Shown piece after piece: positions 10,310-21,530 of a stretch of DNA of 64,000 nt. How positions within the stretch are numbered: the first letter of the stretch is position 1; each line of letters begins with the position of its first letter. The position numbers were made by a program, and so were the translations under genes. The stretch comes from Astragalus membranaceus (taxonomy: Eukaryota > Streptophyta > Magnoliopsida > Fabales > Fabaceae): the NCBI GenBank assembly GCA_039519185.1, contig CM076848.1, positions 28,377,917 to 28,441,916 of the forward strand, in the 5' to 3' direction. The notes below the pieces were generated by a model. That model was given only the letters and a program-made list of their open reading frames with translations. It had not been told where the DNA came from and searched no databases.

Positions 10310-13300
10310 TTCTTCTAATTTTCATTGTCGCTTCCGTTGTCGCTCTCTCGTTGCCTTGTCGCTCCTCTTTGCCTCTCCCGTTGCCCCTGCCATTGTCAGT
10401 CTCTCATTGCCGCTCTCGTTGCCACTTGTTTATATTTTTTATTCTAGATCATTTAATATTAATTTAATCATTTTAATTAAATTATTAAAAGAGTTATTTT
10501 GAAGTTTTGGATAGTGGTTAATTTTTAAAAAAATGGAGTAAAAATCAGATAAAAAAAAAGAATGAGATTTAATATAAGATATGCACCCATATTGTCGCTC
10601 TCGTTGTCTCTCCTGTTGCCGATCCCATTGTCAGACTCTCATTGTCGTTCCCTATTGCCTCTCCTTTTGCTCCTCCCATTGTCAGTCTCTCGTTGTCGCT
10701 CCCGTTAAATTTTATTTGACAATTGTTAGTGGTTAAATTGATTTGTTTTTGTAGTTTTAGATTATAGTAAATATTTAATTTTAGATCATTTAACATTAAC
10801 TTAATAATTTTAATTAATTTATTAAATTGTTAAAAAAATTATTTTGGAAATTTTGATAGTGGTTAAAATTTTTTTTGACAATTGTTAGCGGTTAAATCGA
10901 ATGGTTTTAGAAGTTTCAGTAGATTACAGTAAATAGTAAAATCTAGACCATTTAATATTAATTTTATCATTTTAACTAAATTATTAAAAAAAAGTCATTT
11001 TGAAATTTTATCTAGTGGTTAAATTTTTTCTGACAATTGTTAGTGGTTAAATTGATAAGTTTTAGTAGTTTCAATATAGATTATAGTAAATAGTAAATTC
11101 TAGATCATTTAATATTAATTAAATTATTAAAAAAAGAAATTTTGAAATTTTTGTTAGTGGTAAATTTTTTTGACAATTGTTAGTAGTTAAATTAATTGGT
11201 TTTAGTAGTTTTTAATTGATAGATTATAACACATAGGATAAAAAACAAAAACAAAACAAAAAAAAGGTAAAAGCTAAAAAGTTAAAAAAGAGAAAAGCTG
11301 AAAAAGCTGCCAACTTTTTGGTATTTTGTGGTAGTTTTACCAAATTGCCCCAACGTTTGTACACATGGCAAGTTAGGAAGATGTCTAGTTTGGACATTTT
11401 GCTAACACTTGATTTTAATATATTGTATTTATATAGATTATAGTAAATAGTAAATTCTAGATCATTTAATATTAATTAAATTATTAAAAAAAGAAATTTT
11501 GAAATTTTTGTTAGTGGTAAATTTTTTTGACAATTGTTAGTAGTTAAATTAATTGGTTTTAGTAGTTTTTAATTGATAGATTATAACACATAGGATAAAA
11601 AACAAAAACAAAACAAAAAAAAGGTAAAAGCTAAAAAGTTAAAAAAGAGAAAAGCTGAAAAAGCTGCCAACTTTTTGGTATTTTGTGGTAGTTTTACCAA
11701 ATTGCCCCAACGTTTGTACACATGGCAAGTTAGGAAGATGTCTAGTTTGGACATTTTGCTAACACTTGATTTTAATATATTGTATTTATATATTGTATTT
11801 ATTTGACAATTGTTAGTGGTTAAATTGATTTGTTTTTGTAGTTTTAGATTATAGTAAATATTTAATTTTAGATCATTTAACATTAACTTAATAATTTTAA
11901 TTAATTTATTAAATTGTTAAAAAAATTATTTTGGAAATTTTGATAGTGGTTAAAATTTTTTTTGACAATTGTTAGCGGTTAAATCGAATGGTTTTAGAAG
12001 TTTCAGTAGATTACAGTAAATAGTAAAATCTAGACCATTTAATATTAATTTTATCATTTTAACTAAATTATTAAAAAAAAGTCATTTTGAAATTTTATCT
12101 AGTGGTTAAATTTTTTCTGACAATTGTTAGTGGTTAAATTGATAAGTTTTAGTAGTTTCAATATAGATTATAGTAAATAGTAAATTCTAGATCATTTAAT
12201 ATTAATTAAATTATTAAAAAAAGAAATTTTGAAATTTTTGTTAGTGGTAAATTTTTTTGACAATTGTTAGTAGTTAAATTAATTGGTTTTAGTAGTTTTT
12301 AATTGATAGATTATAACACATAGGATAAAAAACAAAAACAAAACAAAAAAAAGGTAAAAGCTAAAAAGTTAAAAAAGAGAAAAGCTGAAAAAGCTGCCAA
12401 CTTTTTGGTATTTTGTGGTAGTTTTACCAAATTGCCCCAACGTTTGTACACATGGCAAGTTAGGAAGATGTCTAGTTTGGACATTTTGCTAACACTTGAT
12501 TTTAATATATTGTATGTCGCTCCCATTGTCGCTCTCTCGTTGTCTCTCCTGTTGCCGATCCCATTGCAGTCTCTCATTGTCGTTCCCTCTTGCCTATCCT
12601 TTTGCTCCTCTCATTGTCAGTCTCTCGTTGTCGCTCCCGTTAAATTTTATTTGACAATTGTTAGTGGTTAAATTGATTTGTTTTTGTAATTTTAGATTAT
12701 AGTAAATATTTAATTTTAGATCATTTAACATTAAATTAATAATTTTAATTAATTTATTAAATTGTTAAAAAAATTATTTTGGAAATTTTGATAGTGGTTA
12801 AAAAAAATTTGACAATTGTTAGCGGTTAAATCGAATGGTTTTAGAAGTTCAGTAGATTACAGTAAATAGTAAAATCTAGACCATTTAATATTAATTTTAT
12901 CATTTTAACTAAATTATTAAAAAAAGTCATTTTGAAATTTTATCTAGTGGTTAAATTTTTTCTGACAATTGTTAGTGGTTAAATTGATAAGTTTTAGTAG
13001 TTTCAATATAGATTATAGTAAATAGTAAATTCTAGATCATTTAATATTAATTAAATTATTAAAAAAAGAAATTTTGAAATTTTTGTTAGTGGTAAATTTT
13101 TTTGACAATTGTTAGTAGTTAAATTAATTGGTTTTAGTAGCTTTTAATAGACAGATTATAACACATAGGATAAAAAACAAAAAAAAAGGTAAAAGCTAAA
13201 AAGTTAAAAAAGAGAAAAGCTGAAAAAGCTGCCAACTTTTTGGTATTTTGTGGTAGTTTTACCAAATTGCCCCAACTTTTGTACGCATGGCAAGTTAGGA

Positions 13301-13355
13301 AGATGTCTAGTTTGGACATTTTGCTAACACTTGATTTTAATATATTGTATGACAA
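10310..13355. repeat. Satellite-like tandem and higher-order repeat array
   Basis: A roughly 720-bp higher-order block occurs three times, starting at 10713, 11800 and 12648, each time with the same internal order. The last half of the block (357 bp) is also tandemly repeated once at 11079-11435 / 11436-11792. Each block is built from sub-repeats of about 150 bp beginning ttgacaattgttagtggtta. Between blocks lie stretches of a short minisatellite based on gtcgctc / cgttgcc (10318-10430, 10590-10710, 12515-12645). The blocks are almost identical over hundreds of bases, so the amplification is recent or homogenised. Open frames here are by-products of the repeat. Confidence 0.85.
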
Positions 13356-13474
13356 TGACAATAACTGGCTCTTTTTTAGCGCTACAAAAACTAAAAAAAA
13401 CTCTTAGACACAGTTCATGATTGTTTCTAGGTTTACCTTTGGCAATTAAGGTTTTGTTTTCTAAAATTTTGAAG

Positions 13475-13738
13475 AGTAAACTCTCAAATTGGCCCTTCAA
13501 TTATGATTCTCTCTTTAATTTAGTCTCTAAACTATAAAAATATAATAAATAGTTCTTAAACTATTCTAAATTCATTAATTTAGTCTCTAAACTATATACT
13601 CTCACTCCTATTTAAAAAGTAATTGATGGACTAAATTGATGGATATAGAATAGTTTAGAGACTATTTTTATATTTTTATGGTTTATGGACTAAATTGGAG
13701 AGTGGGTGATAGTTGAAGGACTAATTTGAGGGTTTACT
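13475..13738. mobile_element. Foldback MITE
   Basis: The left half (agtaaactctcaaattgg, then ctttaatttagtctctaaac) reappears as an imperfect reverse complement on the right (ccaatttagtccataaacc, ending ggtttact), so the 264-bp element folds almost end to end. Such CAATTTAGTC foldback elements are common in legume and other eudicot genomes. No coding capacity. A target duplication was not clear. Confidence 0.65.
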
Positions 13739-13779
13739 TAATTTTATAATTTGGGTGTTACATATTTCAAAACTTTGAA

Positions 13780-14003
13780 AAATAAGACGATCAAAATTGC
13801 GAACTGTTAATATTGGAAATTGCACAATAGTGACTCTCCCCTGCACATAGTGGTGGACGACTTCAAGTCTCTACGTCGAAAGGTATTCCTGTAGAGATAC
13901 AAACACTCTGATGTCTAAGTCGCGCATTAGAGAAAATAAAAGGAGAGCAATACGAGTTTTAGGTCAGAATAGACGTTAGCAAACCTAGGGTGAGAACTCC
14001 TAT
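13780..14003 (-). mobile_element. Possible LTR remnant next to Athila-like integrase
   Basis: On the minus strand the segment contains GACTTAGACATCAGAGTG followed by TTTGTATCTCTACAGG, a combination seen in R-U5 parts of many plant LTRs. It lies downstream of the Athila-like integrase tail. The borders are not defined. Confidence 0.3.
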
Positions 14004-14294
14004 TTAATATTTATAATGATGATGTCCAGTAAACCCCAGATGAAGTGAAGTGATGATTCCTAGGTGAACGATCTCTGCTAATTTCGAAATAATTACATGA
14101 GTGGTGACTTTGTCCCTCACCACATGTGCTCCATAATACTGCTTCACCCTTTTGCCATTGACTTTAAATGTGAAATTAGTGGCTTCATCGAACAATTCCA
14201 CTTCCCCATTAAAATACACTCTTACCAATTTAAATGGTCCTGACTGCTTAGATTTGAGCTTTTCAGGGAGTACTTTAAGCTTTGAGTTGGACAA
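14004..14294 (-). pseudogene. Athila-like integrase C-terminal tail
   Basis: The frame reads NSKLKVLPEKLKSKQSGPF, then KVNGKRVKQYY. Gypsy integrases of the Athila and related lineages end with an N-S-R-L-K-x-F-P-G-K-L-K-S-x-W-S-G-P-F block and an FKVNGQRLKHY block, so the match is specific. Integrase would insert element cDNA into the host chromosome; only the DNA-binding tail is left. A T-run at about 14294-14300 shifts the frame relative to the sequence upstream. The normally invariant Trp before SGPF is Gln here. Confidence 0.7.
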
Positions 14295-14935
14295 AAAAAC
14301 TGTCTCCCTTTATTTAGCTCTTGTATTTGGACATTCTTGATTACTGCAGCAGTTGCTGCAGCATTCACTTGTTCAGTAGATGTTGTAGCAACAGATGCTG
14401 CAACAAGGTTCACTTCAACTTGTGGTTCTAGTTGAGGTGGTGGCTGGATGGGTTCTGGTTGGTGGATTTCAGCAGTGCCTTGAATTTCTTTGGTGAATTT
14501 TGGTGGTGAGGGTGTCAGTATAGGCTGTTTGGGTGGTGTTTTGGTTGGTGTGGTGATAGCTGATTGGGGAGAAGATTGTGGAGTTGGATTTTTGTGAGGT
14601 GGGGATTGGGTTGAGGGAGTTGGTAGTTTGTTGAGTGCTTCTTTAGGGTCTGGTTCAGGCTCAATCTCTTTAATACTCCCATCTTATTCTGATTCATTTC
14701 TTCTTCCCACACTCTCCTTAGGGCTCTCAATTGATGAGATATTTTCTTTGAGGCTTGAGTCTTCCAGTTCCATTAACCCATATTTTCTTTCCCAAGTTTC
14801 CTTGTCAGCAACCTCACCTTGTAACACACTTTCTTCCACCAAGGGAACATTGATGTGGACTTGCTTCAGTACCTCTAAGAATTTACCAAATTGTTTGTCT
14901 TCATGGGTCTTCCCCAGCCTTTGAGGAAAAGGAGG

Positions 14936-17626
14936 TGTCATACCCCAATTTTGTCCGTTAGATTAATGCAAATGGTTTCAATTCGTACCTAGCATATGCG
15001 AGTCGCTTTTAATTGTGCACGCGTCGTCGTTCTCGCTGTGCCACGTTTCATTTTTTATTATGCGAAAGCGATCCGCATCTCGTCGTTGCGAATGTTTAAC
15101 TCGGTTTTCTTTGCTTATTGATATTATGGTTATCATTATTTAGTTTAATCTGTTTGTTATTAGTGTTATATAAAAAAAATCTAATAAAAAAATCAATTTC
15201 TGAATTAATGTTATAAACAGTTTTTTTTTACAAAATAACAAGTACAACCAAAGTCAACTTTGATTTACATGAGGACAAAAAATTTTACAAAAAATAATAA
15301 AGCAAAAATCAAAAAAGGACAGCAGCCTGCGACTTGCTGCCTTGCCCTCTCCAAGAAGCTACAAGCCCAAACTTCCTTCTCCTTGTCCCTTGGCTTTCTT
15401 CCATTTCCAGCTAAAACACTGCTGCAGTGGCAGCAGCCCTGCTGCCATCCTTGCTGCTCCTCTGTGTCACTGCTGCCAACTGCTTTGTCCCCCATGAGTT
15501 TTGACTCCCTGCTCCAATACCACACCTACACTAGAATTCCCTGCATATAAATACCAGTGAACACCAACAAAAAAGATACGAAAACCATTCTGAGAAACCA
15601 CACAAACAGTGACTGAAAAACACAAAATACAGGCACACTGAGATACAAAAAACAACAATATACACACAGTAAACACAGCAACACACACAGAGTGATTTAC
15701 AAAGAAGCAGTAGCAGTGAGTCCTAAGAAGCAGTAACAGCAATCAAAAGAAGAGCCCCTGAGGAACGAAAGTAGGTAATCACGATTTTGTTTTCTTCATG
15801 TTTTGCCAAGTTCAATACATACTATGCTATTCTGCAAAAAAGAAGAAGACTGAATTTGGTATTGATCTGAAATCAGTCTGTGGTAGTTTCAGTTCATGTT
15901 TTTTGTAAATATTAATGATGTAGATATATTAGGAAGCAACATAAGCAAATTAGGCTTTAAAAGAAATTAGTGTTTAGTAAAATTTTTCTTGAAAAAATCA
16001 GAAAATACAAAATAGGGAATCGGTAAAAGAAATAAAAAGGAAAATAAAGAAAGGAGTCGAAATTCTACCCTATACTTCCCGGCCACCGTCCACGGTGGCC
16101 GTTGGCCGTAGACCGCCGCCGTACGAACCGTCACAACAACCACCACTACCAGCCTAAACGCCACGGCCTCACCATCTCCACCACCGCCGTGACCCCTAAA
16201 CCACCCTTTTCGCAAACCGTCACCACCAACTACCACAGCCTCACCCCCTTTTTGCGAACCACCCTCTCACTGCTGATATCACCCACGCCGCCGCGTCGTT
16301 AGCCCCCTCTACCATCAAACAACCGCCTCACCACAGTCATCACTCAACCACCAACAGAACCCACCCAGATCGGAGAGAGCGTGGATCGGTTAAGAGAGAG
16401 AGAGAGCAGATTAGGTTCTCTGTGAGCGGAGGGGATGGCGATTCGGTGAGCGAAGAGAGGGATGAGATGAATGGCGAAGAGGGAGAGAGGGATTCGGTTT
16501 GAGGTTTACGCGGTGGAGGAGGAAAGAAAAACGAAAACCGTAGAGAGAGGCTGCGAGGGGAGAGGAAAGTGAGGGTCGGTTTGAAGGAAAGGAAGTGAAA
16601 CGGAGTAGAGGAGAGGGAGGCGAAGTTGCGGCGGAGGGAGAGGGGGCACGCAGCGCTGTGGATAGAGAGAGAGAAATTTTTAGGGTTTTGGACGATTTGG
16701 GGGGTGGGAGGCGCCGTGGATGAAGAAGGTTTTTTTTAGGGTTTCCATTTTAGGTTTAGATATTTATAGTGTGGACCTAAGGGCAGTTTGGTCTTTTCAC
16801 ATTTTTTATTTTTCAGATTTCTATTCACACCCCTACGCTTTACTTCGCACGCCTCCCCTCTGAAGCCCACGATTTTGAAACGGACCAGCCCACTGAAATA
16901 AGAAATGGCCTACTGTTTACACCCCAGTTTTAATAATACAGCCCTTCTACCATTTACACCCTTATTTTACTGCTGCACCCCCTGTCCCCTTTTTAAAAAA
17001 ATTTTGTTTCTTTCCCTTAAGTAAACCTTTTTTTTTTCTCAACCAACCTTTTTCCAAATAACGAATAAATGTTTTCCTAAACATAAAATTAGTTTGTTAT
17101 TAATGGTCACTCTGAGCTTAGCTTGTTTGACCGGTGATAACAGCTTTGATTTTCAAGCGAGCTATGAGCGACGACCACTCTGAGTTTTACTTGTTTGGTC
17201 GTCTCGAGTACCTCTCCCGATTTCAAAAATAAATAAAAACATCAAACACACAAACATTTTCTACCCCAAGAACTACGTAGCTTTGATTTCTCCATCGCAC
17301 CTGGAGATACGTAGGAGCAGGGGCCCACTCCTGTCAAGCGCAAAAAACTAAAATTTTTATTAAGTCCTCCTCTTCAATTTTGCAAATAATAAAAAGGTAA
17401 ATTAAAGTATTTTCTTTAAATTAACTATCTATCTACACATTAAATTGAATGGTAACCTTTCTCTTGAAAGGATGCTGTGGGGTGCTAACACCTTCCCCGC
17501 GCATAATCGACTCCCGAACCCAAAAATAAAGGTTTTTTCAATGTTTTCCTATTTAATAAATATTGATGGCGGCTTCATTGCAAAAATGACGAAGAATCCC
17601 CTCTTTCGGATTTTTCGGTCGCTACA
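14936..17626 (+). mobile_element. Ogre/Tat-type solo LTR, 2.69 kb
   Basis: Begins TGTCATACCCCAATTTTGTC and ends TTTTTCGGTCGCTACA, flanked by the 5-bp duplication ggagg (14931-14935 and 17627-17631). The start TGTCATACCCCAA, the segment aagaactacgtagctttga with gatacgtagg (17268-17315) and the block aacaccttcccc...actcccgaaccc (17490-17522) are shared by LTRs of the Ogre/Tat group in legumes. No internal region remains, so this is a solo LTR left by LTR-LTR recombination. It interrupts the Athila-like linker and is younger than that element. Confidence 0.88.
15541..15552 (+). promoter_or_regulatory. TATA-like element of the Ogre-type LTR
   Basis: gcatataaatacc lies about 600 bp into the LTR, in the place expected for the U3 promoter, and supports the plus orientation. 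Transcription start not determined. Confidence 0.45.
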
Positions 17627-17879
17627 GGAGGAGGAGGGTATTCTTGAACAAACTTTGGTGATGGTACTCCTGCAGCATCAGATGCTCCAGCATTGGATGT
17701 TGTAGCATCAGTTGAATTTTTTTCTTTTCTATTTTCTTTATTTTTTTCTTTTTCTTCCTTACCTTCACCTTCTGTATCATATGGCTTTGTTAAATCTTTT
17801 CCACTTCTCAAGTTGATTTCCAATTGTCTCCAAAAGTTGATTTAATCTTTCACCCATCAGAGAAAGGAGGTCCTATAAT

Positions 17880-18285
17880 GAATGGACATGTGTCCCTAAA
17901 GAGGTTCAACTTGTAAGCTAAAAGTCTTCAAAGGAGGCGCCGAAATCCTCCACTTGGGCCACTTGCCTTGCTTTGGACGCAGCATGACGTCATCAACAGA
18001 ATGCTGTGAGTTTTGCTAATGCTGGGGCATTGGTTTGGCATGAATGCTGGGGCTTCAACTGCTGGGGCATTGCAGTGTATTGCTGGGGCATCTAATGTTG
18101 TAACATTGAACAAACACATCAAAATACAACATGGGGCACCAAAAGTGCCAAATGATCCCAAATCAGTTACTATCCCTCTTTTACTCTAAACAACACATTA
18201 ACTATTTTAACAACAATATTACTTAGAACTCACATTGATTTAAGTCTTAGAAGCATAAATAACTCTATATAAAATAGAGTTATCA
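17880..18285 (-). mobile_element. Athila-type LTR, 5' (U3) fragment
   Basis: Starts TGATAACTCTATTTTATATA on the minus strand, followed by AGAGTTATTTATGC; this matches the start of the solo LTR at 21531 in design but not in detail. The inside carries several copies of a GCTGGGGCATT-like motif (18000-18110). The fragment stops near 17880, where Gag-linker sequence begins, so the rest of the LTR and most of gag were deleted. Confidence 0.6.
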
Positions 18286-18290
18286 CCTGT

Positions 18291-20343
18291 CCCCTACGAT
18301 TCCATGGCTGTGGGGGGGTCGCCGAGCGAAGATCTTCCCCTCTGATCTCACTAGACTCATTGCAAATCAGGATGCACAGTTCCTCTCCTTTTCTTGGGGC
18401 GTTTATCGCAACAGGATCGGCGAAACCAGCAGCCACATTTCCTGGTGGTCACAGGTACGGGTACATGTTTTTCCTCGCTCCAACGTCGAATATCTTCAAA
18501 ACTATCTGGGCTCTGCTGAAGGGCTCCCTGTTTAGTCTACCTCGATGGCTGCTCGAGCGAGTCCACCACCTCACACGGCCGCTCATTCACTGGGTGTGGC
18601 GACAGAGGTGAAGAAGAAGAATAAATAGTTGCTTTCCGACCCTCCTCCACGCTTTTCTCTTCGCTTGAAGTCCTTCGAGCGACCTTCTTCTGCCACCAGT
18701 AAGTTTCTGCCCTTTGTCTATTTATTTCTGTTGTTGGCAAGAGCTTATTGGCCTATTTTTTTTTTGTGCAGCTCGACCTCTTGCTCCAATTCTCTTAGAT
18801 GATGACGATGATGATGAAGATGATAATGTCCCTATCCTTCAAAGAAAACGAACCCGAGAACTACTCCACTCATCTCCTTCTGCCACTCCAGTTACCGAGT
18901 CATCACCCCCACCTCTGAAACAGTTAAGGGTAAGTTCTTTTCATCAGTGCACCAAGGGCGCTTTTATTTTGTTGTTTTTTTATTGAACTTTCTTTTGGTA
19001 ACTCCGCAGAGGCTTCGTACTCCAACCGAATCACCTCAATCTCCTCAGGCTCCACTTAACGATAGTCTGATTTCCACCTCTGTAAGTTTTATTCCTTAGG
19101 CTGAGCAATGTTACCACTGTAATCCTCCTTTCTTATTATTTGTTTCTTTTGTAGGAACCCACTGGTTACACTGCGGTGCCAATCCTCCTACCTTTACGGT
19201 GGCCGATCCCCCTGCTGATCATCAAACAGAGAACCTTTCTTCGCCGACAATCACCGATGAAGAATTGCAGCGCTATTTCCTAAGCCACAAGGCTCCAAAA
19301 TTGGTCTCCTCTTCTACGGAGGTTGACCTCGTTCAGGTGGAGACAGCCTTGGCTGGGGAGATCCCCACCCATCCTGACCAGGTGGCGGCCCTCCGGGCTA
19401 CCTTGTTTCGGGTTTCTAACTCCAATAATGTCCCCTCTGTCAAGAAAGATGCTCTTAAGGATATAGCTTTGCAACTTGGGAACATCTCCAGTCTGTATAG
19501 CCGAGCCAAAGCCACTCAGAATCGAGCCTTAGCTTCCCTGCATCGGCTAGACTCCCTTCATGCTGAGAAGGATGGTTACAAGGCTGCCTTCGTTTCCCTC
19601 AGCCAGACCAAGCAAGAGACTATAGCCGAACAGGAGAGAATTGCTTGTAGGATCAAGACCATTGAAGATCAAATAGTTTCTCTCCAGGCTGAACTAGCTT
19701 CTCTCACTCCTCAGCATTCGGCGGCCGCAGATAAACTTTCTACCATCTCTTCTGATATTGTTCAATTGTTCCGTCGCAGCTCAGCATTAGATCCTCCCGT
19801 CGCACACCTCCCCCCAGTAACCTGGCCTGGAGGCGGATCTAGATAAGAGTTGTACTGCTCTACGTCAAGCCGTTGACGGATGGGGAGCCCTGAGGTCATC
19901 TTATGAGCAAGCCCTCGCCCACGTGGATCGAGAGGATGTTGAGGCCTCTACTGAAGCCATACTTGATGAGCCACCACCATCTCTTGACCTTCCAACTTCC
20001 AGCAACACCCTTGTTGCCGAGGTAACTACACACCTCAAGGACGACGCTGCAGCTGAAGTGGGGGCGACAGTATCAGAAGTACGCCCGTTGATGGATCCCC
20101 CCTCTGAGGGTTTGGAGATATTGGGAGAGACTACTGTTGTTGAGGCAGGTGAGGTTATGGCAAGTGAAGTCGCTGCTGCTGAGACGAATGAGGTTATAAC
20201 AGGTGAAATTGTTGTTGCGGTGATGGACGTCGTGATGGATGCCTTTGCGGAGAAGGGGACGGATGCTGTGTAGGATGAGGCTACATTGGAGACCGTGGCT
20301 ACTGTAGGAAGCCCTGAGATAGTTGTTGCTCCCAGCGAGTAGT
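18291..20343 (+). pseudogene. Antisense gene of Tat element A (PMD-like + coiled coil)
   Basis: Runs opposite to the element and converges on integrase, with stops about 120 bp apart. The first readable segment (about 18300-18534; RRAKIFPSDLTRLIANQDAQ, then SSHISWWSQ) resembles the end of a plant mobile domain (PMD, aminotransferase-like), but this is a recollection-level match. Splice-like signals at about 18700/18771, 18929/19010, 19082/19155 separate short exons, including one with DDDDDDEDDNVPILQRKR. The largest exon (19199-19846) encodes a Leu/Ala/Gln-rich coiled coil; one base shift near 19840 carries it into the next frame (19923-20273), rich in Glu/Val/Ala. In-frame stops near 18535, 18616 and 20271 plus the shift make it a pseudogene. 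The 5' part was lost at 18290. Antisense genes with their own promoter are known in this position in maize Grande and relatives. Confidence 0.6.
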
Positions 20344-20464
20344 ATTGATGCTCTCCCTATTTATAATCCTGTAAATTTGTATCACCAGGCCACCGGTGTG
20401 TGGCGAGCCACCATGACAATTTTACTTTTTGTAATTACCAACTTTCTTTCCCTTGCATACTTTC

Positions 20465-21525
20465 CTATAGAGTAGGATAATATGCTTTGAGATATTTGCC
20501 ATTGATTTTGGTTTCGAACTCTTTGTCGTCGAGCGTAATCAAACAGTATGCCCCACCGTCGTATACTTCACTTACAATGTAGGGCCCGTCCCAATTTGGG
20601 GACCACTTGCCAAACTGAGGATCTTTCCTCCCTAGTGGCAGAACAGTCTTCCACACGAGATCACCCTCAACAAACTTCTTTGTCTTGACGTGTTTGTTGT
20701 AGGCTTGGGCCCGTTTTGGCTTTGTTCATCTCAATTCTGCTGAGGGAAGCCAGCCTGTCGTCGTCCACCGAGTCCAACTCCATTAACATGGCTTGTTGGT
20801 ATTCGTCTATGCCGAGCCACCCTTAAAGATGGCACACTGATTTCCAATGGTAACACGGCATCCTGCCAATAGACTAAACGATAGGGAGTTACCCTAGTGG
20901 CCGTGGACTTAGAATTTCTCATAGCCCAAAGGACCTCATTAAGGGTCTCGTGCCACCGTCGAGGCTTGTTCTCTATGTTTTTCTTGATGATGAGCTCGAT
21001 GATGATCTTGTTGGTAGTCTCTGCTTACCCATTGGCTTGAGCATAATAAGGAGACGAGTGTCTCATCTTGATGCCGTATTCTTGTGCAAAGGCCACCACT
21101 TGTTCCCCGGTGAACATTGCCTTGATCGGCCGTGATGGTTTCAGGAATGCCAAATCTGTACATGATTTGGTTTTCTATGAACCTAATCACCGCATCCTGA
21201 TTGACACTTGCTAAAGGCGCAGCTTCCACCCATTTAGTGAAGTAATCGGTGGCCACAATAATAAAGTTATGGCCCTTTGAGCTCAGAGGGTATATCTTGC
21301 CAATTAAATCCATAGCCCACCCTCTGAATGGCCAACGTTTGACAATGGGATGAAGCTCATCCGCAGGCACTCTCTGGATTGGCCCGTGCAGCTGACAAGC
21401 CTCACATCCCTTTGCGAACTGGAAGCAATCGGCCGTGATCGTCGGTCAATAGTATCCATGTCTGTATATCAGCCATTTCATGATGGGGCCAGACCTATGT
21501 GCACCACAAATTCCTGCATGGATCT
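20465..21525 (-). pseudogene. Integrase of Tat element A
   Basis: Upstream part keeps remains of the zinc-binding region (KGCEACQLHG) and the core starting WPFRGWAMDLIGKIYP with FIIVATDYFTKWVEAAPL and ETITADQG; the Asp residues in MDLIG and TADQG are the first two catalytic acidic residues. A frameshift just after ADQGN and further shifts break the core. The C-terminal tail (20656-20465) reads GKWSPNWDGPYIVSEVYDGG and ends NGKYLKAYYPTL with a stop at 20467-20465. Integrase would join element cDNA to host DNA. The zinc-finger part is interrupted at 21526-21530 by an Athila solo LTR. Confidence 0.85.
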
Positions 21526-21530
21526 GTGCC

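Larger units (their letters stand above)
14684..17823 (-). pseudogene. Athila-like Gag-protease linker, split by a solo LTR
   Basis: The upstream part (17823-17632) reads EINLRSGKDL, an acidic/Lys-rich stretch, then KFVQEYPPPP. The downstream part (14930-14684) resumes PPFPQRLGKTHEDKQFGKF and LKQVHINVPL. In Athila Gag-Pol this V-x-L-R-S-G-K ... PPPFPQRL ... KFLEVFKKLHINIPF block links Gag to the protease. The two parts are cleanly interrupted inside a run of proline codons by the 14936-17626 solo LTR. After about 14684 the frame is lost. No protease active site is present. Confidence 0.7.
14004..18285 (-). mobile_element. Athila-like Ty3/gypsy element, internally deleted
   Basis: Read on the minus strand: a 5' LTR fragment (18285 down to about 17880), a Gag-protease linker (17823-17632 and 14935-14684), a Pro/Gln-rich segment (14683-14300) and an integrase C-terminal tail (14294-14004). 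Protease, RT, RNase H and most of integrase are missing, so large deletions joined distant parts. The LTR start TGATAACTCT at 18285 is of Athila/Calypso type. The element sits against the truncated antisense gene of Tat element A; cctgt at 18286-18290 is the expected target-duplication position, but its partner was not found. A solo LTR splits the linker. Confidence 0.65.

Noticed and set aside
10276..13361. Repeated short frames in the satellite-like array
   Set aside because: Same frame repeated with each unit; product of the repeat, with no start context or known domain.
15260..16302. Open frames inside the Ogre-type LTR
   Set aside because: No domain; the LTR is non-coding and the frames follow its Cys/His/Pro-biased composition.
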